Shown here piece by piece: positions 44,999-54,117 of a stretch of DNA of 64,000 nt. Each line of letters begins with the position of its first letter. Within the stretch, counting starts at the first letter, position 1. This stretch comes from Archangium violaceum Cb vi76 (GTDB taxonomy: Bacteria; Myxococcota; Myxococcia; Myxococcales; Myxococcaceae): positions 35,146 to 99,145 of the forward strand of contig NZ_JPMI01000322.1 of NCBI RefSeq assembly GCF_000733295.1, read 5' to 3'. The notes beneath the pieces were generated by a model. It saw only the letters and a list, made by a program, of their open reading frames with translations. It ran no database searches and was not told where the DNA came from. Position numbers and translations under genes: made by a program.

Positions 44999-45834
44999 CA
45001 AGGGATGCCAAGTTGGAAGAGTCCCGCGGGAGAGATGACGGCCGCGGGACAACGGATCGAGAGCTTCTGGTAGGCCTTCAATTGCGCCTCTACCCAGCGG
45101 GAGTTGCGTGGGTCCAGCTTGTGGGCGGCGAAGCAGGGGAATTTGATCTCATAGACGCACTGCACGTCGGTCGCATTCCTCGTCCCGTGCACCACGAAAT
45201 CGGGATGGAGGGTATCGACGCCCTTGTCCGTCAGCGCGACTCCATTCACGTCGGGGTCGGGCTTGTAGCGAGGCTCGACGGTGAAGTTCTCGCGAAGCTC
45301 TGGAGGTAGGCGAGCCTTGAGGCAGGCAAAGGCCGCGGCGTGCTTGAGCTTCCCCAGTTCCTGGGCAAGAGAGACCTCATCCCCCACTTCATCGAAGCCG
45401 ACTACTTTCAGGCACTCGGCGTCATTGGGGAACTTCCCGTTCTCGAACCTGAATCCGTCATCCCGCTGTTGGTAGGCCTCGTTGATGTCCGCGTGCGCCT
45501 GCGCCACGCACGCCTTGAGGGTTGCTTCGACGAGATCCAACTCCGCGCCGGTCAGGGCCCGTTCGAGGGTATTGAGTCCCTGGACGGCCTCGGCAACCTG
45601 GACGACCTTCCCAAGGACCTGGCCAGTCCGGGTCGCCGCTGGCGCGATGAGCTCCCCGGTGCTCGCACTGACCGGAGTGGCACAGGCCGGGCCACACGAC
45701 TGGTCGAACCGAGACCGAGCGCCGGTGAGTTGCCCGCTCCGGGATGGCTGGGCCTGAAGAGGCCCTGGTTGGAACGTAGTGGAGCAGGAGATGCAGAGGA
45801 ACGCCGAGAGATGAAGCCAACCAATCCGAGCCAC
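44998..45834 (-). CDS. SitA-like lipoprotein toxin with PD-(D/E)xK motif
   Basis: A 278-residue lipoprotein-type protein (Cys17, 'CISC' is a weak lipobox). The mature part carries several Cys, then a C-terminal nuclease-like motif 'HPDFVVHG' (D212) and 'VYEIK' (E229-x-K231), followed by 'QLKAYQKL', the plan of PD-(D/E)xK/VRR-NUC endonucleases. SitA toxins of Myxococcus are lipoproteins moved between kin cells by TraA/TraB outer-membrane exchange and carry such C-terminal toxins. The following DUF3396 gene fits the immunity role. Family assignment is an inference. Confidence 0.7.
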   Translation of the reverse strand: MARIGWLHLSAFLCISCSTTFQPGPLQAQPSRSGQLTGARSRFDQSCGPACATPVSASTGELIAPAATRTGQVLGKVVQVAEAVQGLNTLERALTGAELDLVEATLKACVAQAHADINEAYQQRDDGFRFENGKFPNDAECLKVVGFDEVGDEVSLAQELGKLKHAAAFACLKARLPPELRENFTVEPRYKPDPDVNGVALTDKGVDTLHPDFVVHGTRNATDVQCVYEIKFPCFAAHKLDPRNSRWVEAQLKAYQKLSIRCPAAVISPAGLFQLGIP

Positions 45835-45918
45835 GTGTTCCCCAGCGGAATGAGCCAGGGCCGAGAATGCACCGGGCGCACAACGCCGTGAAGCAGCTCG
45901 GGATGTTCCTCGTTCCGG

Positions 45919-46746
45919 TTACCGCGTCTGTCCCGTGCGTTTCTTGGCCAGCCGTTGATCCGCGGGCGGCGGAGGAGGCGGTGCGGGTTTCGGTGGCGCG
46001 GGCATGAGTTGCAGCTCCAGCCGCCGGTTACGCTCCCGGGCCAGCGGTCCGTCATCCACCACCACCGGGTGATACGGCCCGTAGCCCGCCGCCACCAGCC
46101 GCTCCGGGCCCAGCTTCGTCTTCTCCCCCAGCAGCCGCACCACCGTCACCGCTCGCGCCGAGGACAGCTCCCAGCTCGTCGCTTCCGGCGCCGTCTCCGG
46201 CACCGCGTCCGTGTGCGCCGCCACCTGCACCAGGTGCCCCTCCACCGCCAGCTTCGCTCCCACCCGCGCCAACAGCTCCGCTCCCACCGGAGTCAGCGCC
46301 GCCTGGCGCGGCTCGAAGAGCAGCCGGTCCGCCAGCTCCACCCGCAGCCGTCCCTCCGCCTCCGTCAGGAAGACCTCGCCCTTCTCCAGCTCCGCCTTCA
46401 GCAACTGCTCCAGCTCCGTGCGCGCCGCCTCGCGCCGCGCGAGCAATACGTTCTGATCTCCGGCTCGCTTGTTGAACGCCGCGTTCTGTGTGGTCAGTCC
46501 CTGCTGCTGTTGCTCCAGCAGGCGCATCCGCCGCGTCATGCTGTCCCTCAGCACCTGCAGCTCCGCCACCCGGGCCTCGGACTCACTGGCCTCGCGCTCC
46601 AGCTGCTCCACCCGCTGCATCAGCGACGAGATGGAGCGCGACGCTCCCCATCCGCCCAGCACCGTCACCCCCAGCGAGCCCGCCAGCAGCCACCATGGCA
46701 ACCACCGGCGCCGGCGCTTCTCCGCGTCGCTCGCTGTTCGTTCCAT
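45919..46746 (-). CDS. OmpA/MotB-like peptidoglycan-binding protein with coiled coil
   Basis: The 275-residue product has a basic N-terminus, one TM segment (about 15-35), a coiled coil (about 38-130, Glu/Gln/Arg-rich) and an OmpA_C domain: 'LLFEPRQAALTPVGAELL', 'VQVAAHTDAVP' (Asp for diaminopimelate binding) and 'ERNRRLEL' (Arg). A Pro-rich tail closes it. It would tether an inner-membrane complex to peptidoglycan. No MotA partner is adjacent. Confidence 0.87.
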   Translation of the reverse strand: MERTASDAEKRRRRWLPWWLLAGSLGVTVLGGWGASRSISSLMQRVEQLEREASESEARVAELQVLRDSMTRRMRLLEQQQQGLTTQNAAFNKRAGDQNVLLARREAARTELEQLLKAELEKGEVFLTEAEGRLRVELADRLLFEPRQAALTPVGAELLARVGAKLAVEGHLVQVAAHTDAVPETAPEATSWELSSARAVTVVRLLGEKTKLGPERLVAAGYGPYHPVVVDDGPLARERNRRLELQLMPAPPKPAPPPPPPADQRLAKKRTGQTR

Positions 46747-46840
46747 CCGGGCCCCTCGGTTCGCGTGGTTTGAACTCCAAGGATATTCAGGGCGCGCGGG
46801 TAGGTCTCAAGGGGGAAGGGGTGGCGGGGCCGCGTACCGT

Positions 46841-47428
46841 TCAGCGCAGCCAGTTCACCAGCGCCCACGCCGCCAGTGCGACCGGGGCCAGGAAGGCCGC
46901 CATGTTCACCGCCGCCATGAGCAGCGCCGCCGCCGACCAGCCCGCGAACGTCATCCGGTCCTTCCGCGTCGGCGCGGGCACCGGCACGTCCATTCCGAGC
47001 GCGCTCCGCATCTCCTCCACCGTCCGGCCCAGCAGGGTTTCCCCGTACTCGGAGCGGTAGAGGTTGCGCGTGTGCAGGCCCCGCTGGAAGGCCCTCGCCA
47101 TCCGCCGAGGCATGAAGAACAGCCCCGCGCCCATCCCCGAGAGGTTCAGCAGCCACGCCACCCAGTGGTCCGTGCACCCGCTCGCCACTTCCCACGCCGA
47201 AATCTCGCACTCGCCGGGGAAGTCCGTGCGGTAGCCCGTCAGCACGTGGTGCAGGTCATGGAAGCGCAGCGCCCGCACCCGCTCGGCCGAGTTGGGGAAC
47301 CAGAACGGCACCGGGCCCACGTCCACCCGCACCCAGCGCTCGTCGTAGTTGCCGCCCTGCCCGAAGCCGTTCTCCTCGAAGTAGCGCTCGCGCGCCTGCC
47401 GCAGCGTCAGGGTTGCCTCGATGCTCAT
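46841..47428 (-). CDS. Coq4-like protein (HDxxH-x11-E)
   Basis: The 195-residue product (ATG at 47428) has 'FHDLHHVLTGYRTDFPGECEISAWE', which gives the HDxxH-x11-E zinc-ligand pattern of the Coq4 family, plus one or two C-terminal hydrophobic segments ('AALLMAAVNMAAFLAPVALA'). Coq4 acts in ubiquinone biosynthesis in eukaryotes and some bacteria; the role of this relative is not known. The start codon overlaps the TetR stop by four bases, so regulator and Coq4-like gene form an operon. Confidence 0.7.
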   Translation of the reverse strand: MSIEATLTLRQARERYFEENGFGQGGNYDERWVRVDVGPVPFWFPNSAERVRALRFHDLHHVLTGYRTDFPGECEISAWEVASGCTDHWVAWLLNLSGMGAGLFFMPRRMARAFQRGLHTRNLYRSEYGETLLGRTVEEMRSALGMDVPVPAPTRKDRMTFAGWSAAALLMAAVNMAAFLAPVALAAWALVNWLR

Positions 47429-48111
47429 GACCGCCTCCGTCTGTTTCCTCCAGAAGTCCCCGCCCCCGGCCCGAGCCCCTTCAGCTGAAGGGCGAAGGAG
47501 CGCTCGAGCACCGGGCGCCAGCTGTCCCCGGGGCCCAGTGCCCCCGACAGCCAGCCCATCAACGTCGTGAGGTACAGCGAGAAGAAGTTGAAGCCCGCCA
47601 TCTCCAGGTCCACGTCCCCGGCCACCTCGCCGCGCTCGCGCGCCGCCGCCACCAGCCCCGCCAGCCGCGCCGCGAAGGCCCGCTCCAACTGCAACCGCTC
47701 CCCGGCCGGCCCCGGCTCCATGAAGAGCGCCTCCCGGATGAACATGCGCGCCAGCGCCGGGTCCTTCGCGTACAGCCGGAAGAAGCCCTCGAAGACGTGC
47801 AGCAGTTGCTCGAGCAGCGGCGCCCGCGTGGGCAGCGTGCGGAAGCGCTCCTCCTGCACCGCCTCCACCTTCTCGGCCAGGACGAGCATCAGCAGCTCCT
47901 CCTTGGTGCGCGCGTAGAGGAACAGCGTCCCCGTTCCCACGCCCGCCCGCTCGGCGATCTCCCGCGTCGTCGTCTCCGCGAATCCCTTGCTCGCGAAGAG
48001 CTCCCGCGCCGCCTCGCGGATGCGCTCCAGCTTCTCCTGCTTGTTGCGCTCCCTCAGTCCCGGGGCCTCGGCGGCCTTCGGGGGGGCGCTTCCTCTCCGA
48101 GAAGTGACCAT
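47425..48111 (-). CDS. TetR/AcrR family transcriptional regulator
   Basis: A 228-residue regulator with an N-terminal HTH 'IREAARELFASKGFAETTTREIAERAGVGTGTLFLYARTKEELL' and a variable ligand domain. ATG 48111 lies in a cluster of TGAGCA/TGCTCA half-sites and lacks an obvious Shine-Dalgarno, so a leaderless transcript or a TTG two codons upstream is possible. TetR proteins usually repress their own operon; the Coq4-like gene would be the target. Ligand unknown. Confidence 0.92.
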   Translation of the reverse strand: MVTSRRGSAPPKAAEAPGLRERNKQEKLERIREAARELFASKGFAETTTREIAERAGVGTGTLFLYARTKEELLMLVLAEKVEAVQEERFRTLPTRAPLLEQLLHVFEGFFRLYAKDPALARMFIREALFMEPGPAGERLQLERAFAARLAGLVAAARERGEVAGDVDLEMAGFNFFSLYLTTLMGWLSGALGPGDSWRPVLERSFALQLKGLGPGAGTSGGNRRRRS

Positions 48112-48132
48112 GCTCAAAAATGAGTATGCTCA
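48111..48132. promoter_or_regulatory. Candidate TetR operator
   Basis: TGCTCA (48111-48116), TGAGTA (48121-48126) and TGCTCA (48127-48132) alternate in orientation; TGAGTATGCTCA is a near-palindrome. They lie across the start and just upstream of the regulator gene, where autorepression would act. Confidence 0.5.
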
Positions 48133-48185
48133 GAAAAATGGCACGGCGCAAGCCAATCGCCCGGGCGTGGGACGGGGAGGGGCGT

Positions 48186-49838
48186 TCAGCCGAGCGGAAG
48201 GAGGAGGAAGAAGTGGGCGCCCTGGCCGGGCGTGCTCTCCACCTTCAGCTCGCCGCCGTGGGCGCGGGCGATTCTCCGGGCCACGTACAGGCCCAGTCCC
48301 AGGCTCTCGCGCGAGTGCTTGCCCGAGGCCCGCTGGTAGCGCTCGAAGATGCGCGCCTGGGCCTCCGGGGTGATGCCCGGGCCGGAGTCCCGCACGCCGA
48401 GCACCGCCATCCGTTCCCCTCGCTCCACGTGCAGCTCCACCGGCTGGCCGGGGGCGTACTTCATCGCGTTGGACAGCAGGTTCATCACCACCTGCTCCAC
48501 CCGCAGCCGGTCCACCTTCGCCACCACGGGCGCGTCCGCGCGCACCACCGTGGCGCAGCCCGCCTCGGCCAGCTTCTCCTCGAAGCGGACCACCACCCAG
48601 CGCACCAGCTCCGCGAGGTCCACCTCCTCCAGCTCCAGCTCCATCCGCCCGGTGGAGATGCGCGACACGTCCAGCAGGTGTTCGACGAGTTGCTCCAACC
48701 GCTCCGTCTGGCGCCGGGCCGTCACCAGAGACCGCCGCAGCTTGTCCTCGGTGGGCATGCGGCCCGCGTCCACCGCCCGCTGCAGGGCCGTCAATTGCAG
48801 ACTCAGCGCGGACAGCGGCGTGCGCAGCTCGTGCGTGGCGATGGCGACGAACTCGTCCCGCGCCTCCACCGCCTGCTCCGCCTCGCGGTAGAGCCGGGCG
48901 TGCTCCACCACGAAGGCCACGCGCCGGGCCAGCTCCTCGGCGTACTTCAGCTCCCGCTCCGTGTAGCTCCGGCCCGGGGTGGCGAGGATGAAGTCGAGCA
49001 GGCCCACCCGGCGCGCTCCCACCGACAGCGGCACCGCCATGCACGCGCGCGGCCCCAGTCGCTCCATGGCCCGCAGGTGCTCGGGCGAGCGCGCCGCCAT
49101 GCTCAGCACCTCGGGGGTGATGTCCGGCAGCAGCAGCGGGCGGCCCTCGTGGAACACCCTCGACAGCGGGCTGGGGCCGCCCACCTTCGGCGGAAAACGC
49201 AGCACCTCGTTCATCAGCGGCTGGTGCTCCGGCGCTCGCGCGGCGGCCACCAGGCGGTGCAGCTCACCGTCCTCGCCCACCACGTCGATGATGCAGTAGT
49301 CCGCCAGCTGACGCGTGGCCAGCCGCGCCACCGCTCGCAGCGTGCCCTCCCAGTCCAGCGATTCCACCAGCAGGCGCGTGGCCTCGGAGAGGAAGGCCTC
49401 GGCGTACTCCGCCCGCCGGTGCGTGGTGATGTCCACCTTCACCGCCACCGCGCCCACGATGGTTCCCAGGGAATCCTTCAGCGCCGTGGTGGAGTGCAGC
49501 ACCGTGCGCCGCGCACCGTCGAAGGCGACGATCTCCACCTCCTCGTTCACCACCGGGTGCCCGTCGCGCAGCGTGCGCGCCAGTGCCCACTCGTGGGCCT
49601 CCAGCCGCCGGCTGTTTCCCGGCCAGTAGCCCTCGTAGATGCCGTACTCCTCCAGCCCCACCCGCGGCAGCGGGCCGCCCCAGATGTTCTCCACCACGGG
49701 GTTGGATTCCAGCGGCCACCCCCGCGCATCCACGATGAAGACGCCCACCGGCATCAGCCGCAGCAGTGCCCTCAGGTGCTCGCGCTCGGCGAGCAGGGCC
49801 GCGGCTTCCGGAGGACCGGGTCGATCGAGCTGGGACAT
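48186..49838 (-). CDS. Sensor histidine kinase (PAS, GAF, HisKA, HATPase)
   Basis: From ATG 49838 the 550-residue protein has PAS (about 20-140), GAF (150-315), HisKA with H336 in ATHELRTPL, and HATPase_c (N-box MNLLSNAMKY about 452-461, G-box LGLGLYVA 513-520). No membrane segment. It is divergent from the hybrid kinase at 50168 and shares its PAS-GAF-HisKA order, so it looks like a diverged duplicate lacking the receiver. An earlier ATG at 49868 is possible. Confidence 0.88.
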   Translation of the reverse strand: MSQLDRPGPPEAAALLAEREHLRALLRLMPVGVFIVDARGWPLESNPVVENIWGGPLPRVGLEEYGIYEGYWPGNSRRLEAHEWALARTLRDGHPVVNEEVEIVAFDGARRTVLHSTTALKDSLGTIVGAVAVKVDITTHRRAEYAEAFLSEATRLLVESLDWEGTLRAVARLATRQLADYCIIDVVGEDGELHRLVAAARAPEHQPLMNEVLRFPPKVGGPSPLSRVFHEGRPLLLPDITPEVLSMAARSPEHLRAMERLGPRACMAVPLSVGARRVGLLDFILATPGRSYTERELKYAEELARRVAFVVEHARLYREAEQAVEARDEFVAIATHELRTPLSALSLQLTALQRAVDAGRMPTEDKLRRSLVTARRQTERLEQLVEHLLDVSRISTGRMELELEEVDLAELVRWVVVRFEEKLAEAGCATVVRADAPVVAKVDRLRVEQVVMNLLSNAMKYAPGQPVELHVERGERMAVLGVRDSGPGITPEAQARIFERYQRASGKHSRESLGLGLYVARRIARAHGGELKVESTPGQGAHFFLLLPLG

Positions 49839-50167
49839 GACTGCGTGGACTCCCCCCGCTTCCACCATACCGTCACGTCCACCCGGGGGGCGTGGGGGGA
49901 CGGGCTGGACGTCCTCCACTGCGCGTTTCCCAGGGATTCCCAGGGGCTGAGAACAATCCCCGCCTCCTGCCTCGCGTGAGGTGCGCGGGGCCCACCCCCT
50001 TCCGAGCAGGGTGCGCAGTGGACGGACGCCCTGGGGGGATGGGCATGGGCCCGGTGGGTTCCTGGGTTCTGGGAGGGAGGGCCTCCGCGCGAGCCCGGGC
50101 AGGGGCGGTCAGGCATGGGACGTGCCTGACTGGCAGTCCGCTGGATTGACGAGGGAGAAGGCCGACC
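49839..50167. other. Divergent intergenic region, 329 bp
   Basis: Sits between two histidine kinase genes reading away from each other. No ORF with support, palindrome or repeat stood out beyond the expected promoters. Confidence 0.4.
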
Positions 50168-52708
50168 GTGACGAGGGTGACTGCCAGGCCCGCCGTCCTG
50201 CTGGTGGACGACCACCCCACCAACCTCCTGGCGCTCGAGGGAGTGCTGGAGCCGCTCCAGGTGCGCACGACGCAGGCCACATCCGGGGAGCAGGCGTTGA
50301 AGTGTCTGCTCCGGGAGGACTTCGCCGTCATCGTCCTGGACGCGGTGATGCCGGGGATGGATGGCTTCGAGACGGCCCGGCTCATCCGCCAGCGGGCGCG
50401 GCACCGGGACACGCCCATCATCCTCATCTCGGCCTACCAGAAGGATGAGTCCTCCATCATCCGGGGCTACGTGGAGGGCGCGGTGGACTACCTCACCAAG
50501 CCCCTCGAGCCGGAGGTGCTGCGCGCCAAGGTGGCGCTCTTCGTGGGCCTGTTCGAGAAGGACCGGGAGCTCAAGGAGCGGGCGGCCCGGCTGCGTGAGG
50601 AGCAGGCCGAGTTGCTGGCGCGCGAGCATGCGGCGCTCCTGGAAGCGGCCGTCCAGCGGGCGCGGCTCCACGGCGTCTTCACGCAGGCCCCCGTGGCCAT
50701 CGCCCTGTTGCAGGGGCCCGTGCACGTCTACGCCTATGCCAATCCGCTCTACCTGCGGCTCGTCGGGCAGGGGGACATCCTCGGCAGGCCCGCGCGCGAG
50801 GCCCATCCGGAGATCGACGGGCAGCACGTCTTCGAGCTGATGGACCATGTCTTCCGCACGGGCGAGCCGGTGGCGGGCAAGGCGATTCCCCTCCATCTGG
50901 AGGAAAGGCGGGAGACGGCCTTCTTCGACTTCGTGTACCAGCCGCTGCGCGACGGTGTGGGGCGCATGGAGGGCCTCCTCGTGTGTGCCTGCGAGGTGAC
51001 GACGCAGATGCGCGCCCGGCTGAAGGCGGAGGAGCTGTCGGCGAGCCTGCGGAGCCAGCACGAGGCCCTGCGGAAGAGCGAGGAGCGCTTCCGCTCCCTC
51101 ATGCACGCCGTCTCGCAGATTGTGTGGACGACGGACGCCGAGGGCCGTGTCGCCGCGGACTCGCCCAGCTGGAGGGCCTTCACCGGCCAGCCGCGGGAGA
51201 AGTACCTCGACGGGCGCTACGGCTGGTTGGAGTGCATCCACCCCGAGGACCGGGGCCGGACGGTCCGGCTGTGGGTGGAGGCGCTGCGGCTGCGGAAGGT
51301 CTTCGAGGCCGAGCACCGGTTGCGCCGGCATGACGGGACGTACCGGACCATGTCCGTGAGGGGCGTGCCGGTGGCGACGGAGGATGGGCAGGTGCGCGAG
51401 TGGGTGGGCATCCACATCGACATCACCGAGCAGCGGCGCTCCGAGGAGTCCGCCTCCTTCCTCGCCCGTGCGAGCGCGGTGCTGTCCTCCTCCCTGGACT
51501 ACGAGGGCACCCTGGCCCACGTGGCCCGGCTGGTGGTGCCCACGCTGGCGGACTGGTGCGCGGTGGACCTGCTGACGGCGGACGGCGGCCTCGAGCGTGT
51601 CGCGGCGGCCCACCGCGAGCCGCAGAGGGTGGAGCGGGTGTACGAGGTGCTGCGCCACTTCGAGCTGGACTGGAATGCGTCCCGCGGCCTGGCCAGGGTG
51701 CTGCGCACCGGCGAGCCGGAGTGGCTGCCCAACGTCCCGGAGTCCTTCTTCGACGCGGGGGCGCGGGACGAGCACCAGACGCGGCTGCTGCACGAGCTCG
51801 GCCTCGCCTCCTACCTGTGCGTGCCGCTGCTCAGCCGGGGACGGATTCTCGGGGCGCTCACGCTCGTCTACGCCCGGGAGGGCCGGGAGTATGACGAGTG
51901 GGCGCTGCGGCTGGTGGAGGACCTGGCGCGCCGCGCCGCCAGCTCGGTGGACAATGCCCGGCTCTTCCGCGAGGCGAAGGAGGCCGTGCAGGTGCGCGAC
52001 GAGTTCCTCTCCATCGCCTCGCACGAGCTGAAGACGCCCCTGACGCCGCTGCGCCTCAAGCTGCACTCGCTGCGCAGGTCCGCCCGGGTCGCGGGGGATG
52101 GGGCCATGGACAGCCGGGCGCTGCTCGCGCACCTGGACGCCGCCGAGCGGCAGGTGGCCCGGCTCTCGCGCCTCATCGACAGCCTGTTGGATGTCTCGCG
52201 GATTGGCGCCGGCAAGCTCGAGCTCGACTGGGAGGACGTGGACCTGGTGGAGGTGGTGCGCGAGGTGGTGGGCCGCTTCGAGCCCCAGGCCACCAAGGCC
52301 GGCTGCCGCGTCACGGTGAGCGCCCCGGGGCCCGTCGTCGGCCGGTGGGACCGGCTGCGGTTGGATCAGGTCGTGACGAACCTGCTCACCAACGCGCTCA
52401 AGTACGGGGCCGGCAAGCCCGTGGAGCTCTCCGTGTCCACGCAAGCGGGGCACGCCGTGCTGCTGGTGCGGGACCAGGGCATCGGCATCGACCCGGGCAA
52501 CCTCTCGCGCATCTTCGAGCGCTTCGAGCGCGCCGTGTCCCAGCGCCATTACGGCGGATTGGGCCTGGGCCTCTACATCACCCGCACCATCGTCCAGGCG
52601 CTCGGCGGCACCATCGAGGCCCGCAGCACCCCGGGCGAGGGCTCCACCTTCAGCGTGTCGCTGCCGGGCGTGTATGCCGAGCGCGCCCTGCGGACACCCG
52701 CGTCATGA
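50168..52708 (+). CDS. Hybrid sensor kinase with N-terminal receiver (REC-PAS-PAS-GAF-HisKA-HATPase)
   Basis: The 846-residue protein starts at a GTG (50168). The receiver has D14/D15, phosphoacceptor D58 in 'IVLDAVMPGMDG', S88 and K111. PAS domains lie at about 165-290 and 310-425, GAF at about 440-600, and HisKA with H619 in 'SIASHELKTPL', then HATPase_c. An N-terminal receiver ahead of a kinase is typical of signal integrators in myxobacteria. Partner proteins are not adjacent. Confidence 0.92.
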   Translation: MTRVTARPAVLLVDDHPTNLLALEGVLEPLQVRTTQATSGEQALKCLLREDFAVIVLDAVMPGMDGFETARLIRQRARHRDTPIILISAYQKDESSIIRGYVEGAVDYLTKPLEPEVLRAKVALFVGLFEKDRELKERAARLREEQAELLAREHAALLEAAVQRARLHGVFTQAPVAIALLQGPVHVYAYANPLYLRLVGQGDILGRPAREAHPEIDGQHVFELMDHVFRTGEPVAGKAIPLHLEERRETAFFDFVYQPLRDGVGRMEGLLVCACEVTTQMRARLKAEELSASLRSQHEALRKSEERFRSLMHAVSQIVWTTDAEGRVAADSPSWRAFTGQPREKYLDGRYGWLECIHPEDRGRTVRLWVEALRLRKVFEAEHRLRRHDGTYRTMSVRGVPVATEDGQVREWVGIHIDITEQRRSEESASFLARASAVLSSSLDYEGTLAHVARLVVPTLADWCAVDLLTADGGLERVAAAHREPQRVERVYEVLRHFELDWNASRGLARVLRTGEPEWLPNVPESFFDAGARDEHQTRLLHELGLASYLCVPLLSRGRILGALTLVYAREGREYDEWALRLVEDLARRAASSVDNARLFREAKEAVQVRDEFLSIASHELKTPLTPLRLKLHSLRRSARVAGDGAMDSRALLAHLDAAERQVARLSRLIDSLLDVSRIGAGKLELDWEDVDLVEVVREVVGRFEPQATKAGCRVTVSAPGPVVGRWDRLRLDQVVTNLLTNALKYGAGKPVELSVSTQAGHAVLLVRDQGIGIDPGNLSRIFERFERAVSQRHYGGLGLGLYITRTIVQALGGTIEARSTPGEGSTFSVSLPGVYAERALRTPAS

Positions 52709-53112
52709 GCGAAGAGGGAAGGGGGCCGAAAAAGTTGAGGCGGCGCGCCCGGGGAGGGGAACCGGACGCGCCGCCCCCGCCGCCCCCGCACCCATGAGGT
52801 GCCAGGCGGAAGTGCAGCCCTACTGCATGAATGCACCGGTGGCCTTCCCAGGGGACCGCCGGAGCTTGCGGCGCCTACCTCGCGCCGACACTTTCGGTTG
52901 TACTCGGAGGGTCTGACATCCCCGTGGGCCCCAGCGTCTCCCCGGCGCCAGGGCCCACGGTTCCTCCGCCGACCGCGATTTCCTTCTACACGGAGGGTCT
53001 GACACGCCCGCGCCACCAGTGGTTCCACCTCCGGGCTGACGCGCTCCGGCTTGATTCCGGGGGGGGCGGGAGCCTATTTCCTACCTCCTGCGACAGAGAG
53101 GGGCCCAGGACG
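52709..53112. other. Intergenic region with direct repeats and hairpin
   Basis: Direct repeats at 52901-52918 and 52987-53004 (TAC[T/A]CGGAGGGTCTGACA, one mismatch) are 86 bases apart. A 10-bp perfect hairpin lies between them: CCGTGGGCCC (52922-52931) and GGGCCCACGG (52951-52960), loop 19. No credible ORF. Confidence 0.55.
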
Positions 53113-53964
53113 ATGGCGATTCGATGTGTGGTGCTGGATTTCGACGGGACGTTCACCGACGCGGCGGCGGAAGGCGCGCCCTTCGTCCAGCACTTCCGTC
53201 GGCGCCTGTCCGAGGAGCTCGGCCGGGACGTGATGGAGGCGGGGTGGGCGGACGTGGAGGCCGGGGTGCTGGCCAGCAACGAGGAGCACGGCTGGGAGGT
53301 GGGAGGCCGCATCGTGGCGCCGGCCACGGCGGACCCGTACCTGCTGGCCAACTTCGTGGCGCGGCGGCTGTGTGACCGGCTCGGGGTGATGCAGGACAAG
53401 GCCCAGCGCGCGGCGCTGTTGGACACGCTCTACCGCGAGGCGTACGCGCAGGTGGGCATGGCCTTCAAGCCCGAGGCGAAGGAGGTGCTGGAGGCGTTGC
53501 TGGACACGGGGCTGCCGGTGCACGTGGTCACCAACGCGCACACGGCCACGGTGGAGGCGAAGCTGACGAAGCTGGCCCCGCGCGGCCGCGAGCGGCTGCG
53601 GGTCTCGGGGGATGCGCGCAAGTTCCTCATCGAGCCGGCCTCCGCCGAGGACGCCATCTTTGGCGCCGTGCCGGAGACGATGCAGGTGGAGGCGCTGGTG
53701 CGTCCCGTCCACCTGCGGCGGGGCCGCTACTACGATGCGCTGCGCCGCATCTGGAACGAGACGGACACCTCGCCGGAGACGACGCTGGTGGCCGGCGACA
53801 TCTACGAGCTGGACCTGGCGATGCCCGCGGCGCTCGGCGCCCACGTGCAGCTGGTGCAGCGCGCCAACACGCTCGAGTACGAGCGCCGGGCCATCACCGC
53901 GCTCGGCTCGCGCGGCGGCATGGATCCGAGCCTGCGCGCCATCCTCCCGCGCCTGCGCGGCTGA
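53113..53964 (+). CDS. HAD-superfamily hydrolase
   Basis: A 283-residue HAD protein with motif I VVLDFDGTFTD (Asp 9 and 11), motif II 'VHVVTNAH', motif III Lys within the region after 'KLTKLAPR', and motif IV 'LVAGDIYELDLAM'. The insert between motif I and II is long, suggesting a cap domain. It could hydrolyse a phosphomonoester; the substrate is unknown. ATG at 53113. Confidence 0.82.
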   Translation: MAIRCVVLDFDGTFTDAAAEGAPFVQHFRRRLSEELGRDVMEAGWADVEAGVLASNEEHGWEVGGRIVAPATADPYLLANFVARRLCDRLGVMQDKAQRAALLDTLYREAYAQVGMAFKPEAKEVLEALLDTGLPVHVVTNAHTATVEAKLTKLAPRGRERLRVSGDARKFLIEPASAEDAIFGAVPETMQVEALVRPVHLRRGRYYDALRRIWNETDTSPETTLVAGDIYELDLAMPAALGAHVQLVQRANTLEYERRAITALGSRGGMDPSLRAILPRLRG

Positions 53965-54117
53965 GGCGGTGCACTGTGTTCGTCGGTGCTCCCTTGCGAG
54001 GGCGAGGGGGCGCGCTTCTTCATTCCAGCGGAGGTGGAGCTTGCTGCCGCTGGAAGCGAAGGGCTAGCTTGCGCCCGGAGCGCACCATAACGAACCGATG
54101 ACGAGGCCAGCGCACCC

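Noticed and set aside
52573..53028. 151-residue minus-strand ORF over the repeat region
   Set aside because: Antisense of the hybrid kinase end and of the repeat unit; no start context or homology.
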